Assembly: GCF_050947335.1 (NCBI RefSeq)
Contig: NW_027473366.1
Span: forward strand, 868,001-932,000
Reading direction: 5' to 3'
From: Megachile rotundata
Taxonomy: Eukaryota > Arthropoda > Insecta > Hymenoptera > Megachilidae
Length of the DNA stretch: 64,000 nt
Shown piece after piece: positions 12,951 through 25,692 of this stretch. The notes below the pieces were generated by a model. It saw only the letters and a program-made list of their open reading frames with translations. It ran no database searches and was not told the origin of the DNA. The translations under genes and the position numbers were made by a program. The stretch's first letter is position 1. Each line of letters opens with the position of its first letter.

Positions 12951-13552
12951 TGTGCGATTGTGATTGTGCGATTGTGATTGTGCGATTGTGATTGTGCGAT
13001 TGTGATTGTGCGATTGTGATTGTGCGATTGTGATTGTGCGATTGTGATTGTGCGATTGTGATTGTGCGATTGTGATTGTGCGATTGTGATTGTGCGATTG
13101 TGATTGTGCGATTGTGATTGTGCGATTGTGATTGTGCGATTGTGATTGTGCGATTGTGATTGTGCGATTGTGATTGTGCGATTGTGATTGTGCGATTGTG
13201 ATTGTGCGATTGTGATTGTGCGATTGTGATTGTGCGATTGTGATTGTGCGATTGTGATTGTGCGATTGTGATTGTGCGATTGTGATTGTGCGATTGTGAT
13301 TGTGCGATTGTGATTGTGCGATTGTGATTGTGCGATTGTGATTGTGCGATTGTGATTGTGCGATTGTGATTGTGCGATTGTGATTGTGCGATTGTGATTG
13401 TGCGATTGTGATTGTGCGATTGTGATTGTGCGATTGTGATTGTGCGATTGTGATTGTGCGATTGTGATTGTGCGATTGTGATTGTGCGATTGTGATTGTG
13501 CGATTGTGATTGTGCGATTGTGATTGTGCGATTGTGATTGTGCGATTGTGAT
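12951..13552 (+). repeat. CG array, copy 1 (43 units)
   Basis: Each 14-mer ends in CG rather than TG (ATTGTGATTGTGCG). The variant C occurs every 14 bp from 12955 to 13543, which is 43 consecutive units with no other change seen. The array begins directly after perfect canonical units and ends at two ATTGTGTT-type (TTATTG) units. It adds one CpG per 14 bp in an otherwise C-free strand. Confidence 0.94.
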
Positions 13553-16500
13553 TGTGTTATTGTGATTGTGTTATTGTGATTGTGTGATCGTGATTGTGTG
13601 ATGGTGATTGTGTGATGGTGATGGTGTGATTGTGATTGTGTGATCGTGACTGTGTGATCGTGATTGTGTCATCGTGATTGTGTGATCATGATTGTGTGAC
13701 TGTGTTATTGTGATTGTGTGATGGTGATGGTGTGATTGTGATTGTGTGATCGTGACTGTGTGATCGTGATTGTGTCATCGTGATTGTGTGATCATGATTG
13801 TGTGACTGTGTTATTGTGATTGTGTGATTCTGATTGTGTGATTGTGATTGTGTGATCGTGACTGTGTGATCGTGATTGTGTGATCGTGATTGTGGGATTG
13901 TGACTGTGTGATTGTGTGATCGTGACTGTGTGATCGTGATTGTGTGATCGTGATTGTGGGATAGTGACTGTGTGATTGTGTGATCGTGATTGAGATTGTG
14001 TGATTGTGATTGTGTGATCGTGATTGTGTGATTGTGATTGTGTGGTCGTGATTTTGTGATCGTGATTGAGTGATCGTGATTGCGTGATCGTGATTGCGTG
14101 ATCGTGAATGTGTGATCGTGATTGTGTGATCGTGATTGTGTGACTGTGTTATTGTGATTGTGTGATTCTGATTGTGTGATTGCGATTGTGTGATCGTGAC
14201 TGTGTGGTCGTGATTGTGGGATTGTGACTGTGTGATTGTGTGATCGTGACTGTGTGATTGTGATCGTGTCACTGTGATTGTGTGATTGTGATTGTGTGAT
14301 CGTGATTGTGTGATGGTGATTGTGTGATTGTGATTGTGTGGTCGTGATTTTGTGATCGTGATTGCGTGATCGTGATTGTGTGATTGTGTTATTGTGATTG
14401 TGTTATTGTGATTGTGTTATTGTGATTGTGTTATTGTGATTGTGTGATCGTGATTGTGTGATGGTGATTGTGTGATGGCGATGGTGTGATTGTGATTGTG
14501 TGATCGTGACTGTGTGATCGTGACTGTGTGGTCGTGATTGTGGGATTGTGACTGTGTGATTGTGTGATCGTGACTGTGTGATTGTGATCGTGTGACTGTG
14601 ATTGTGTGATTGTGATTGTGTGATTGTGATTGTGTGATTGTGATTGTGTGATTGTGATTGTGATTATGTGAATGTGTGATTGTGATTGTGTGATCGTGAT
14701 TGTGTGATAGTGATTGTGTGATCGTGATTGTGTGATTGTGTTATTGTGATTGTGTGATTCTGATTGTGTGATTGTGATTGTGTGATTGTGTGATCGTGAT
14801 TGTGGGATTGTGACTGTGTGATTGTGTGATTGTGATTGTGTGATTGTGATTGTGTGATTCTGATTGTGTGATTGTGATTGTGTGATTGTGATTGTGATTG
14901 TGATTGTGATTGTGTGACTGTGTGATTGTGATTGTGCGATCGAGATTGTGTGATCGTGACTGCGCGATCGTGATTGTGTGATCGTGATTGTGTGATCGTG
15001 ATTGTGTGACTGTGTTATTGTGATTGTGTGATTCTGATTGCGTGATTGTGATTGTGTGACCGTGACTGTGTGGTCGTGATTGTGGGATTGTGACTGTGTG
15101 ATCGTGATTGTGGGATTGAGATTGTGTGATTGTGTGATCGTGATTGAGATAGTGTGATTGTGATTGTGTGATTGTGATTGTGTGATTGTGATTGTGTGGT
15201 TGTGATTGTGTGATCGTGATTATGTGATCGTGATTGTGAATGTGTGATTGTGATTGTGTGATACTGATTGTGTGATTGTGATTGTGTGATTGTGATTGTG
15301 CGATCGAGATTGTGTGATCGTGATTGCGCGATCGTGATTGTGTGATCGTGATTGTGTGATCGTGATTGTGTGATTGTGATTGTGTGATTGTGATTGTGTG
15401 ATTGTGATTGTGTGATCGTGATTTTGTGATAGTGATTGTGTGATAGTGATAGTGTGATCTTGATTGTGTGATCGTGATTGTGTGATCGTGATTGTGTGGT
15501 CGTGATTGTGTGATCGTGATTGTGTGATCGTGTTTGTGTGATCGTGATTGTGACTGTGACTGCGTGATTGTGATTGTGTGACTGTGATTGTGTGATTGTG
15601 ATTGTGTGATCGTAATTGTGTGACCGTGATTGTGTGATCGTGATTGAGTGATCGTGATTGTGTGATTGTAATTGTGTGATTGTGATTGAGTGATTGTGAT
15701 TGTGTGATTGTGCGACCGTGATTGTGCGATCGCGATTGTGTGATTGTGATTGTGTGGTCGTGATTTTGTGATAGTGATTGCGTGATCGTGATTGTGTGAT
15801 TGTGTTATTGTGATTGTGTTATTGTGATTGTGTGATTGTGATTGTGTGATTGTGATTGTGTGATTGTGATTGTGTGATTGTGATTGTGTGATTGTGGTTG
15901 TGTGTTTGTGATTGTGTGATTGTGATTGTGTGACTGTGATTGTGTGATTGTGATTGTGTGATCGTAATTGTGTGACCGTGATTGTGTGATCGTGATTGAG
16001 TGATCGTGATTGTGTGATTGTAATTGTGTGATTGTGATTGAGTGATTGTGATTGTGTGATTGTGCGACCGTGATTGTGCGATCGCGATTGTGTGATTGTG
16101 ATTGTGTGGTCGTGATTTTGTGATAGTGATTGCGTGATCGTGATTGTGTGATTGTGTTATTGTGATTGTGTTATTGTGATTGTGTTATTGTGATTGTGTG
16201 ATTGTGATTGTGTGATTGTGATTGTGTGATTGTGATTGTGTGATTGTGATTGTGTGATTGTGGTTGTGTGTTTGTGATTGTGTGATTGTGATTGTGTGAT
16301 TGTGATTGTGTGAATGTGATTGTGTGATTGTGATTGTGTGATTGTGATTGTGTGATTCTGATTGTGTGATTGTGATTGTGTGATCGTGACTGTGCGATCG
16401 TGATTGTGTGATCGTGATTGTGGGATTGTGACTGTGTGATTGTGTGATCGTGACTGTGTGATCGTGTTTGTGTGATCGTGATTGTGGGATTGTGACTGTG

Positions 16501-16866
16501 TGATTGTGTGATCATGATTGAGATTGTGTGATTGTGATTGTGTGATCGTGATTGTGTGATTGTGATTATGTGGTCGTGATTTTGTGATCATGATTGCGTG
16601 ATCGTGATTGCGTGATCGTGATTGCGTGATCGTGAATGTGTGATCGTGATAGTGTGATCGTGATTGTGTGACTGTGTTATTGTGATTGTGTGATTCTGAT
16701 TGCGTGATTGTGATTGTGTGACCGTGACTGTGTGGTCGTGATTGTGGGATTGTGACTGTGTGATCGTGATTGTGGGATTGAGACTGTGTGATTGTGTGAT
16801 CGTGATTGAGATAGTGTGATTGTGATTGTGTGATTGTGATTGTGTGATTGTGGTTGTGTGACTGTG
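13553..16866 (+). repeat. D module 4
   Basis: Opens with two TTATTG units, then ATGGTG, TCATCG, ATCATG and GACTGTG patches (a sub-block near 13,605-13,705 is repeated at about 13,712-13,810). Palindromes GCGATCGC lie at 15726 and 16078, inside a 352-bp internal duplication. It ends with GAGATAGTG near 16,808 and GGTTGTGTGACTG near 16,853. The whole block recurs at 18,885-22,190 with an offset of 5,318 bp. Confidence 0.9.
15570..16285 (+). repeat. 352-bp tandem duplication nested in D module 4
   Basis: The run GTGACTG to TAATTG to GACCG to GCGATCGC to GTTTG occurs twice in succession. GCGATCGC lies at 15726 and 16078 (offset 352) and GTTTG near 15905 and 16271 (offset 366, one extra 14-mer). 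Both copies are present again 5,318 bp downstream (21044 and 21396), so this duplication is the older of the two. Confidence 0.85.
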
Positions 16867-18282
16867 ATTGTGTGATTGTGATTGTGTGATTGTGATTGTG
16901 TGATTGTGATTGTGTGATTGTGATTGTGTGATTGTGATTGTGTGATTGTGATTGTGTGATTGTGATTGTGTGATTGTGATTGTGTGATTGTGATTGTGTG
17001 ATTGTGATTGTGTGATTGTGATTGTGTGATTGTGATTGTGTGATTGTGATTGTGTGATTGTGATTGTGTGATTGTGATTGTGTGATTGTGATTGTGTGAT
17101 TGTGATTGTGTGATTGTGATTGTGTGATTGTGATTGTGTGATTGTGATTGTGTGATTGTGATTGTGTGATTGTGATTGTGTGATTGTGATTGTGTGATTG
17201 TGATTGTGTGATTGTGATTGTGTGATTGTGATTGTGTGATTGTGATTGTGTGATTGTGATTGTGTGATTGTGATTGTGTGATTGTGATTGTGTGATTGTG
17301 ATTGTGTGATTGTGATTGTGTGATTGTGATTGTGTGATTGTGATTGTGTGATTGTGATTGTGTGATTGTGATTGTGTGATTGTGATTGTGTGATTGTGAT
17401 TGTGTGATTGTGATTGTGTGATTGTGATTGTGTGATTGTGATTGTGTGATTGTGATTGTGTGATTGTGATTGTGTGATTGTGATTGTGTGATTGTGATTG
17501 TGTGATTGTGATTGTGTGATTGTGATTGTGTGATTGTGATTGTGTGATTGTGATTGTGTGATTGTGATTGTGTGATTGTGATTGTGTGATTGTGATTGTG
17601 TGATTGTGATTGTGTGATTGTGATTGTGTGATTGTGATTGTGTGATTGTGATTGTGTGATTGTGATTGTGTGATTGTGATTGTGTGATTGTGATTGTGTG
17701 ATTGTGATTGTGTGATTGTGATTGTGTGATTGTGATTGTGTGATTGTGATTGTGTGATTGTGATTGTGTGATTGTGATTGTGTGATTGTGATTGTGTGAT
17801 TGTGATTGTGTGATTGTGATTGTGTGATTGTGATTGTGTGATTGTGATTGTGTGATTGTGATTGTGTGATTGTGATTGTGTGATTGTGATTGTGTGATTG
17901 TGATTGTGTGATTGTGATTGTGTGATTGTGATTGTGTGATTGTGATTGTGTGATTGTGATTGTGTGATTGTGATTGTGTGATTGTGATTGTGTGATTGTG
18001 ATTGTGTGATTGTGATTGTGTGATTGTGATTGTGTGATTGTGATTGTGTGATTGTGATTGTGTGATTGTGATTGTGTGATTGTGATTGTGTGATTGTGAT
18101 TGTGTGATTGTGATTGTGTGATTGTGATTGTGTGATTGTGATTGTGTGATTGTGATTGTGTGATTGTGATTGTGTGATTGTGATTGTGTGATTGTGATTG
18201 TGTGATTGTGATTGTGTGATTGTGATTGTGTGATTGTGATTGTGTGATTGTGATTGTGTGATTGTGATTGTGTGATTGTGAT
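16867..18282 (+). repeat. G array 3, apparently perfect (about 101 units)
   Basis: Uninterrupted canonical 14-mers from the end of D module 4 to the first CG unit (C at 18287). I noticed no internal variant. It occupies the same position in the 5.3-kb unit as G array 2 but is about 60 units shorter. Confidence 0.93.
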
Positions 18283-18884
18283 TGTGCGATTGTGATTGTG
18301 CGATTGTGATTGTGCGATTGTGATTGTGCGATTGTGATTGTGCGATTGTGATTGTGCGATTGTGATTGTGCGATTGTGATTGTGCGATTGTGATTGTGCG
18401 ATTGTGATTGTGCGATTGTGATTGTGCGATTGTGATTGTGCGATTGTGATTGTGCGATTGTGATTGTGCGATTGTGATTGTGCGATTGTGATTGTGCGAT
18501 TGTGATTGTGCGATTGTGATTGTGCGATTGTGATTGTGCGATTGTGATTGTGCGATTGTGATTGTGCGATTGTGATTGTGCGATTGTGATTGTGCGATTG
18601 TGATTGTGCGATTGTGATTGTGCGATTGTGATTGTGCGATTGTGATTGTGCGATTGTGATTGTGCGATTGTGATTGTGCGATTGTGATTGTGCGATTGTG
18701 ATTGTGCGATTGTGATTGTGCGATTGTGATTGTGCGATTGTGATTGTGCGATTGTGATTGTGCGATTGTGATTGTGCGATTGTGATTGTGCGATTGTGAT
18801 TGTGCGATTGTGATTGTGCGATTGTGATTGTGCGATTGTGATTGTGCGATTGTGATTGTGCGATTGTGATTGTGCGATTGTGAT
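18283..18884 (+). repeat. CG array, copy 2 (43 units)
   Basis: The variant C recurs every 14 bp from 18287 to 18875, again 43 units, exactly the number in copy 1. It is followed by one TTATTG unit where copy 1 has two. Confidence 0.94.
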
Positions 18885-21800
18885 TGTGTTATTGTGATTG
18901 TGTGATCGTGATTGTGTGATGGTGATTGTGTGATGGTGATGGTGTGATTGTGATTGTGTGATCGTGACTGTGTGATCGTGATTGTGTCATCGTGATTGTG
19001 TGATCATGATTGTGTGACTGTGTTATTGTGATTGTGTGATGGTGATGGTGTGATTGTGATTGTGTGATCGTGACTGTGTGATCGTGATTGTGTCATCGTG
19101 ATTGTGTGATCATGATTGTGTGACTGTGTTATTGTGATTGTGTGATTCTGATTGTGTGATTGTGATTGTGTGATCGTGACTGTGTGATCGTGATTGTGTG
19201 ATCGTGATTGTGGGATTGTGACTGTGTGATTGTGTGATCGTGACTGTGTGATCGTGATTGTGTGATCGTGATTGTGGGATAGTGACTGTGTGATTGTGTG
19301 ATCGTGATTGAGATTGTGTGATTGTGATTGTGTGATCGTGATTGTGTGATTGTGATTGTGTGGTCGTGATTTTGTGATCGTGATTGAGTGATCGTGATTG
19401 CGTGATCGTGATTGCGTGATCGTGAATGTGTGATCGTGATTGTGTGATCGTGATTGTGTGACTGTGTTATTGTGATTGTGTGATTCTGATTGTGTGATTG
19501 CGATTGTGTGATCGTGACTGTGTGGTCGTGATTGTGGGATTGTGACTGTGTGATTGTGTGATCGTGACTGTGTGATTGTGATCGTGTCACTGTGATTGTG
19601 TGATTGTGATTGTGTGATCGTGATTGTGTGATGGTGATTGTGTGATTGTGATTGTGTGGTCGTGATTTTGTGATCGTGATTGCGTGATCGTGATTGTGTG
19701 ATTGTGTTATTGTGATTGTGTTATTGTGATTGTGTTATTGTGATTGTGTTATTGTGATTGTGTGATCGTGATTGTGTGATGGTGATTGTGTGATGGCGAT
19801 GGTGTGATTGTGATTGTGTGATCGTGACTGTGTGATCGTGACTGTGTGGTCGTGATTGTGGGATTGTGACTGTGTGATTGTGTGATCGTGACTGTGTGAT
19901 TGTGATCGTGTGACTGTGATTGTGTGATTGTGATTGTGTGATTGTGATTGTGTGATTGTGATTGTGTGATTGTGATTGTGATTATGTGAATGTGTGATTG
20001 TGATTGTGTGATCGTGATTGTGTGATAGTGATTGTGTGATCGTGATTGTGTGATTGTGTTATTGTGATTGTGTGATTCTGATTGTGTGATTGTGATTGTG
20101 TGATTGTGTGATCGTGATTGTGGGATTGTGACTGTGTGATTGTGTGATTGTGATTGTGTGATTGTGATTGTGTGATTCTGATTGTGTGATTGTGATTGTG
20201 TGATTGTGATTGTGATTGTGATTGTGATTGTGTGACTGTGTGATTGTGATTGTGCGATCGAGATTGTGTGATCGTGACTGCGCGATCGTGATTGTGTGAT
20301 CGTGATTGTGTGATCGTGATTGTGTGACTGTGTTATTGTGATTGTGTGATTCTGATTGCGTGATTGTGATTGTGTGACCGTGACTGTGTGGTCGTGATTG
20401 TGGGATTGTGACTGTGTGATCGTGATTGTGGGATTGAGATTGTGTGATTGTGTGATCGTGATTGAGATAGTGTGATTGTGATTGTGTGATTGTGATTGTG
20501 TGATTGTGATTGTGTGGTTGTGATTGTGTGATCGTGATTATGTGATCGTGATTGTGAATGTGTGATTGTGATTGTGTGATACTGATTGTGTGATTGTGAT
20601 TGTGTGATTGTGATTGTGCGATCGAGATTGTGTGATCGTGATTGCGCGATCGTGATTGTGTGATCGTGATTGTGTGATCGTGATTGTGTGATTGTGATTG
20701 TGTGATTGTGATTGTGTGATTGTGATTGTGTGATCGTGATTTTGTGATAGTGATTGTGTGATAGTGATAGTGTGATCTTGATTGTGTGATCGTGATTGTG
20801 TGATCGTGATTGTGTGGTCGTGATTGTGTGATCGTGATTGTGTGATCGTGTTTGTGTGATCGTGATTGTGACTGTGACTGCGTGATTGTGATTGTGTGAC
20901 TGTGATTGTGTGATTGTGATTGTGTGATCGTAATTGTGTGACCGTGATTGTGTGATCGTGATTGAGTGATCGTGATTGTGTGATTGTAATTGTGTGATTG
21001 TGATTGAGTGATTGTGATTGTGTGATTGTGCGACCGTGATTGTGCGATCGCGATTGTGTGATTGTGATTGTGTGGTCGTGATTTTGTGATAGTGATTGCG
21101 TGATCGTGATTGTGTGATTGTGTTATTGTGATTGTGTTATTGTGATTGTGTGATTGTGATTGTGTGATTGTGATTGTGTGATTGTGATTGTGTGATTGTG
21201 ATTGTGTGATTGTGGTTGTGTGTTTGTGATTGTGTGATTGTGATTGTGTGACTGTGATTGTGTGATTGTGATTGTGTGATCGTAATTGTGTGACCGTGAT
21301 TGTGTGATCGTGATTGAGTGATCGTGATTGTGTGATTGTAATTGTGTGATTGTGATTGAGTGATTGTGATTGTGTGATTGTGCGACCGTGATTGTGCGAT
21401 CGCGATTGTGTGATTGTGATTGTGTGGTCGTGATTTTGTGATAGTGATTGCGTGATCGTGATTGTGTGATTGTGTTATTGTGATTGTGTTATTGTGATTG
21501 TGTTATTGTGATTGTGTGATTGTGATTGTGTGATTGTGATTGTGTGATTGTGATTGTGTGATTGTGATTGTGTGATTGTGGTTGTGTGTTTGTGATTGTG
21601 TGATTGTGATTGTGTGATTGTGATTGTGTGAATGTGATTGTGTGATTGTGATTGTGTGATTGTGATTGTGTGATTCTGATTGTGTGATTGTGATTGTGTG
21701 ATCGTGACTGTGCGATCGTGATTGTGTGATCGTGATTGTGGGATTGTGACTGTGTGATTGTGTGATCGTGACTGTGTGATCGTGTTTGTGTGATCGTGAT

Positions 21801-22226
21801 TGTGGGATTGTGACTGTGTGATTGTGTGATCATGATTGAGATTGTGTGATTGTGATTGTGTGATCGTGATTGTGTGATTGTGATTATGTGGTCGTGATTT
21901 TGTGATCATGATTGCGTGATCGTGATTGCGTGATCGTGATTGCGTGATCGTGAATGTGTGATCGTGATAGTGTGATCGTGATTGTGTGACTGTGTTATTG
22001 TGATTGTGTGATTCTGATTGCGTGATTGTGATTGTGTGACCGTGACTGTGTGGTCGTGATTGTGGGATTGTGACTGTGTGATCGTGATTGTGGGATTGAG
22101 ACTGTGTGATTGTGTGATCGTGATTGAGATAGTGTGATTGTGATTGTGTGATTGTGATTGTGTGATTGTGGTTGTGTGACTGTGATTGTGTGATTGTGAT
22201 TGTGTGATTGTGATTGTGTGATTGTG
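18885..22226 (+). repeat. D module 5 (copy of D module 4)
   Basis: Follows D module 4 unit by unit at +5,318 bp, including the nested 352-bp duplication and the palindromes at 21044 and 21396. After GGTTGTGTGACTG near 22,172 it has only about three canonical units before A module 3, whereas copy 1 runs into a 1.4-kb G array. Confidence 0.9.
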
Positions 22227-22534
22227 ATTGTATGATTGTGATTGTATGATTCTGATTGTATGATTGTGATTGTATGATTGTGATTGTATGATTGTGATTG
22301 TATGATTGTGATTGTATGATTGTATTTGGGAGATTGTAATTGTATGATTGCGATTGTATGATTGTGATTGTATGATTGTGATTGTATGATTGTGATTGTA
22401 TGATTGCGATTGTGTGAATGCGATTGTATGATTGTGATTGCATGATTGTGATTGTATGATTGTGATTGTATGATATTGATTGTATGATTGTGATTGTATG
22501 ATTGTGATTGTATGATTGTGATTGTATGATTGTG

Positions 22535-23040
22535 ATTGTCTGATTGTGGTTGTATGATTGTGAATGTATGATCGTGGTTGTATGATTGTGATTGTATGAT
22601 TGTGATTGTCTGATTGTGGATGTATGATTGTGAATGTATGATTGTGATTGTATGATTGTGATTGTATGATTGTCATTGTATGATTATGATTGTATGATTG
22701 TGATTGCATGATTGTGATTGTATGATTGTGATTGTATGATTGTGATTGTATGATTGTGATTGTGTGATTGTGATAGTATGATTGTGATTGTCTGATTGTG
22801 GTTGTATGACTGTGATTGTATGATTGTGGTTGTATGATTGTGATTGTATGATTGTGATTGTCTGATTGTGGATGTATGATTGTGAATGTATGATTGTGAT
22901 TGTATGATTGTGATTGTATGATTGTCATTGTATGATTATGATTGTATGATTGTGATTGCATGATTGTGATTGTATGATTGTGATTGTATGATTGTGATTG
23001 TGTGATTGTGATTGTATGATTGTGATTGTATGATTGTGAT
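22535..23040 (+). repeat. 252-bp tandem duplication inside A module 3
   Basis: The ordered set GTCTGATTGTGGTTG, GTCTGATTGTGGATG, GAATGTATG, GTCATTG, ATTATG and GCATG occurs twice, with TGATTGTGGATG starting at 22611 and 22863, an offset of 252 bp (18 units). A related, more diverged set lies in A module 1 near 3020-3130. Confidence 0.83.
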
Positions 23041-24028
23041 TGTATGATTGTAATTGTATGATTATGATTGTATGATTGTGATTGTATGATGGTGATGGTA
23101 TGATTGTGATTGTATGATTGCGATAGTATGATTGTGATTGTATGATTGTGATTGTAATATTGTGATTGTATGATTGCGATTGTATGATTGTGATTGTATG
23201 ATTATGATTGTATGATTGTGATTGTATGATTGTGATTGTATGATTCTGATTGTATGATTGTATTTGGGAGATTGAATTTTGATGATTGTAATTGTATGAT
23301 TGCGATTGTATGATTGTGATTGTATGATTGCGATTGTATGATTGTGATTGTATGATTGTGATTGTATGATTTTGATTGTATGATTGTGATTGTATGATTG
23401 TGATTGTATGATTGTGATTGTATGATTGTAATTGTATGATTATGATGGTATGATTGTGATTGTATGATGGTGATGGTATGATTGTGATTGTATGATTGCG
23501 ATAGTATGATTGTGATTGTATGATTGTGATTGTAATATTGTGATTGTAATATTGTGATTGTATGATTGCGATTGTATGATTGTGATTGTATGATTATGAT
23601 TGTATGATTCTGATTGTATGATTGTGATGGTAAGATTATGACAGTATGATTGTGACTGTATGATTGTGATTGTATGATTGTGATTGTATGATTGTGATTG
23701 TATGATTGTGATTGCATGATTGTGATTGTATGATTGTATTTGGGAGATTGTAATTGTATGATTGCGATTGTATGATTGTGATTGTATGATTGCGATTGTA
23801 TGTATGTGATTGTATGATTGTGATTACATGATTGTGATTGTATGATTGTGATTGTATGATATTGATTGTATGATTGTGATTGTATGATTGTGATTGTATG
23901 ATTGCGATTGTATGATTGTGATTGTATGATTATGATTGTATGATTGTGATTGTATGATTGTGATTGTATGATTGTGAGTGTATGATTGTGATAGTATGAT
24001 TGTGATTGTATGATTGTGATTGTATGAT

Positions 24029-25050
24029 TGTCTTTGTATGATTATGATTGTATGATTGTGATTGTATGATTGTGACTTTTTGATTGTGATTGTATGATTG
24101 CGATAGTATGATCGTGATTGTATGATTGTGATTGTATGATTGTGACTGTATGATTGTGATTGTATGATTGAATTTGGGAGATTGTAATTGTATGATTGCG
24201 ATTGTAGGATTGTGATTGTATGATTGTGATTGTATGCTTGCGATTGTATGATTGTGATAGTATGATTGTGATTGTATGATTGTAATTGTATGATTATGAT
24301 TGTATGATTGTGATTGTATGATTGTGATGGTATGATTGTGATTGTATGATTGCGATCGTATGATTGTGATTGTATGATTGTGATTGAATGATTGTGATTG
24401 TATGATTGCGATTGTATGATTGTGATTGTATGATTGTGATTGTAATATTGTGATTGTATGATTGCGATTGTATGATTGTGATTGTATGATTGTGATTGTA
24501 TGACTGTGATTGTATGATTGTGATTGTATGATCGTGATTGTATGATTGTGATTGCATGATTGTGATTGTATGATTGTGATTGTATGATTGTGATTGTATG
24601 ATTGTGACTGTATGATTGTGATTGCATGATTGTGATTGTATGATTGTGATTGTATGATTGTGATTGTATGATTGTGATTGTATGATTGTGATTGTATGAT
24701 TGTCTTTGTATGATTATGATTGTATGATTCTGATTGTATGATTGTGACTTTTTGATTGTGATTGTATGATTGCGATAGTATGATCGTGATTGTATGATTG
24801 TGATTGTATGATTGTGACTGTATGATTGTGATTGTATGATTGAATTTGGGAGATTGTAATTGTATGATTGCGATTGTAGGATTGTGATTGTATGATTGTG
24901 ATTGTATGCTTGCGATTGTATGATTGTGATAGTATGATTGTGATTGTATGATTGCAATTGTATGACTTTGATTGTATGATTGTGATTGTATGATTGTGAT
25001 GGTATGATTGTGATTGTATGATTGCGATCGTATGATTGTGATTGTATGAT
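24029..25050 (+). repeat. 672-bp-offset duplication inside A module 3
   Basis: GTCTTTG at 24029 and 24701, TGCTTGCG at 24235 and 24907, and the GATGG then GATCG variants about 24,325-24,358 and 24,997-25,030 all pair at 672 bp (48 units). Agreement fades after about 25,050, so either copy 2 was later rearranged or the event was not a simple tandem duplication. Confidence 0.75.
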
Positions 25051-25692
25051 TGTGATTGTATGATTGTGATTGTATGATTGTGATTGTATGATTGTGATTG
25101 TATGATTGTGATTGTATGATTCTGATTGTATGATTGTGATGGTATGATTGTGATTGTATGATTGCGATCGTATGATTGTGATTGTATGATTGTGATTGAA
25201 TGATTGTGATTGTATGATTGCGATTGTATGATTGTGATTGTATGATTGTGATTGTAATATTGTGATTGTATGATTGCGATTGTATGATTGTGATTGTATG
25301 ATTACGATTGTTTGATTGTGATTGTATGATTGTGATTGTATGATTGTGATAGTATGATTGTGATTGTATAACTGTGATTGTATGACTGTGATTGTATGAC
25401 TGTGATTGTATGACTGTGATTGTATGATTGTGATTGTATGATTGTGATTGTATGATTGTGATTGTCTGATTGTGGTTGTATGATTGTGATTGTATGATTG
25501 TGATAGTATGATTGTGATTGTATGACTGTGATTGTATGACTGTGATTGTATGATTGTGATTGTATGATTGTGATTGTATGATTGTGATTGTCTGATTGCG
25601 GTTGCATGATTGTGATTGTATGATTTCGATTCTATGATTGTGATTTTATGATTGTGATTGTATGACTGTGATTGTATGATTGTGATTGTATG

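Larger units (their letters stand above)
12951..22190 (+). repeat. 5,318-bp tandem duplication (CG array plus D module)
   Basis: Private variants pair up at a constant offset of 5,318 bp: TTATTG at 13571 and 18889, GCGATCGC at 15726/21044 and 16078/21396. The CG arrays pair at 5,332, because copy 1 has one extra TTATTG unit after its CG array. The G array ahead of copy 2 (16,867-18,282, about 101 units) is shorter than the one ahead of copy 1 (about 161 units). The outer breakpoints cannot be placed because they fall in uniform canonical repeat. Confidence 0.9.
22227..25692 (+). repeat. A module 3 (3.5 kb, longest)
   Basis: ATTGTATG-type units throughout, entered with GATTCTGATTGTATG near 22,248. 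TTTGGGAG variants lie near 22,325, 23,263, 23,738, 24,170 and 24,842. It contains a 252-bp and a 672-bp internal duplication. It ends in the common 3' segment: TATAACTG near 25,367, GTCTGATTGCGG near 25,590 and TTCGATTCTATG at 25625, 67 bp before canonical units resume. The GCGGTTGCATG variant at 25598 is private to this module and A module 5, which dates the 5.27-kb duplication. Confidence 0.92.

Noticed and set aside
12951..13552. CRISPR-like or iteron-like regular array
   Set aside because: There are no spacers: units are contiguous 14-mers with no unique sequence between them, and nothing resembling cas or replication genes is present.
13605..13810. Inverted repeats or hairpins in D modules (TGATCA, GCGATCGC)
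   Set aside because: These palindromes are 6-8 bp with no longer arms; flanks do not pair because the strand is G/T-rich.
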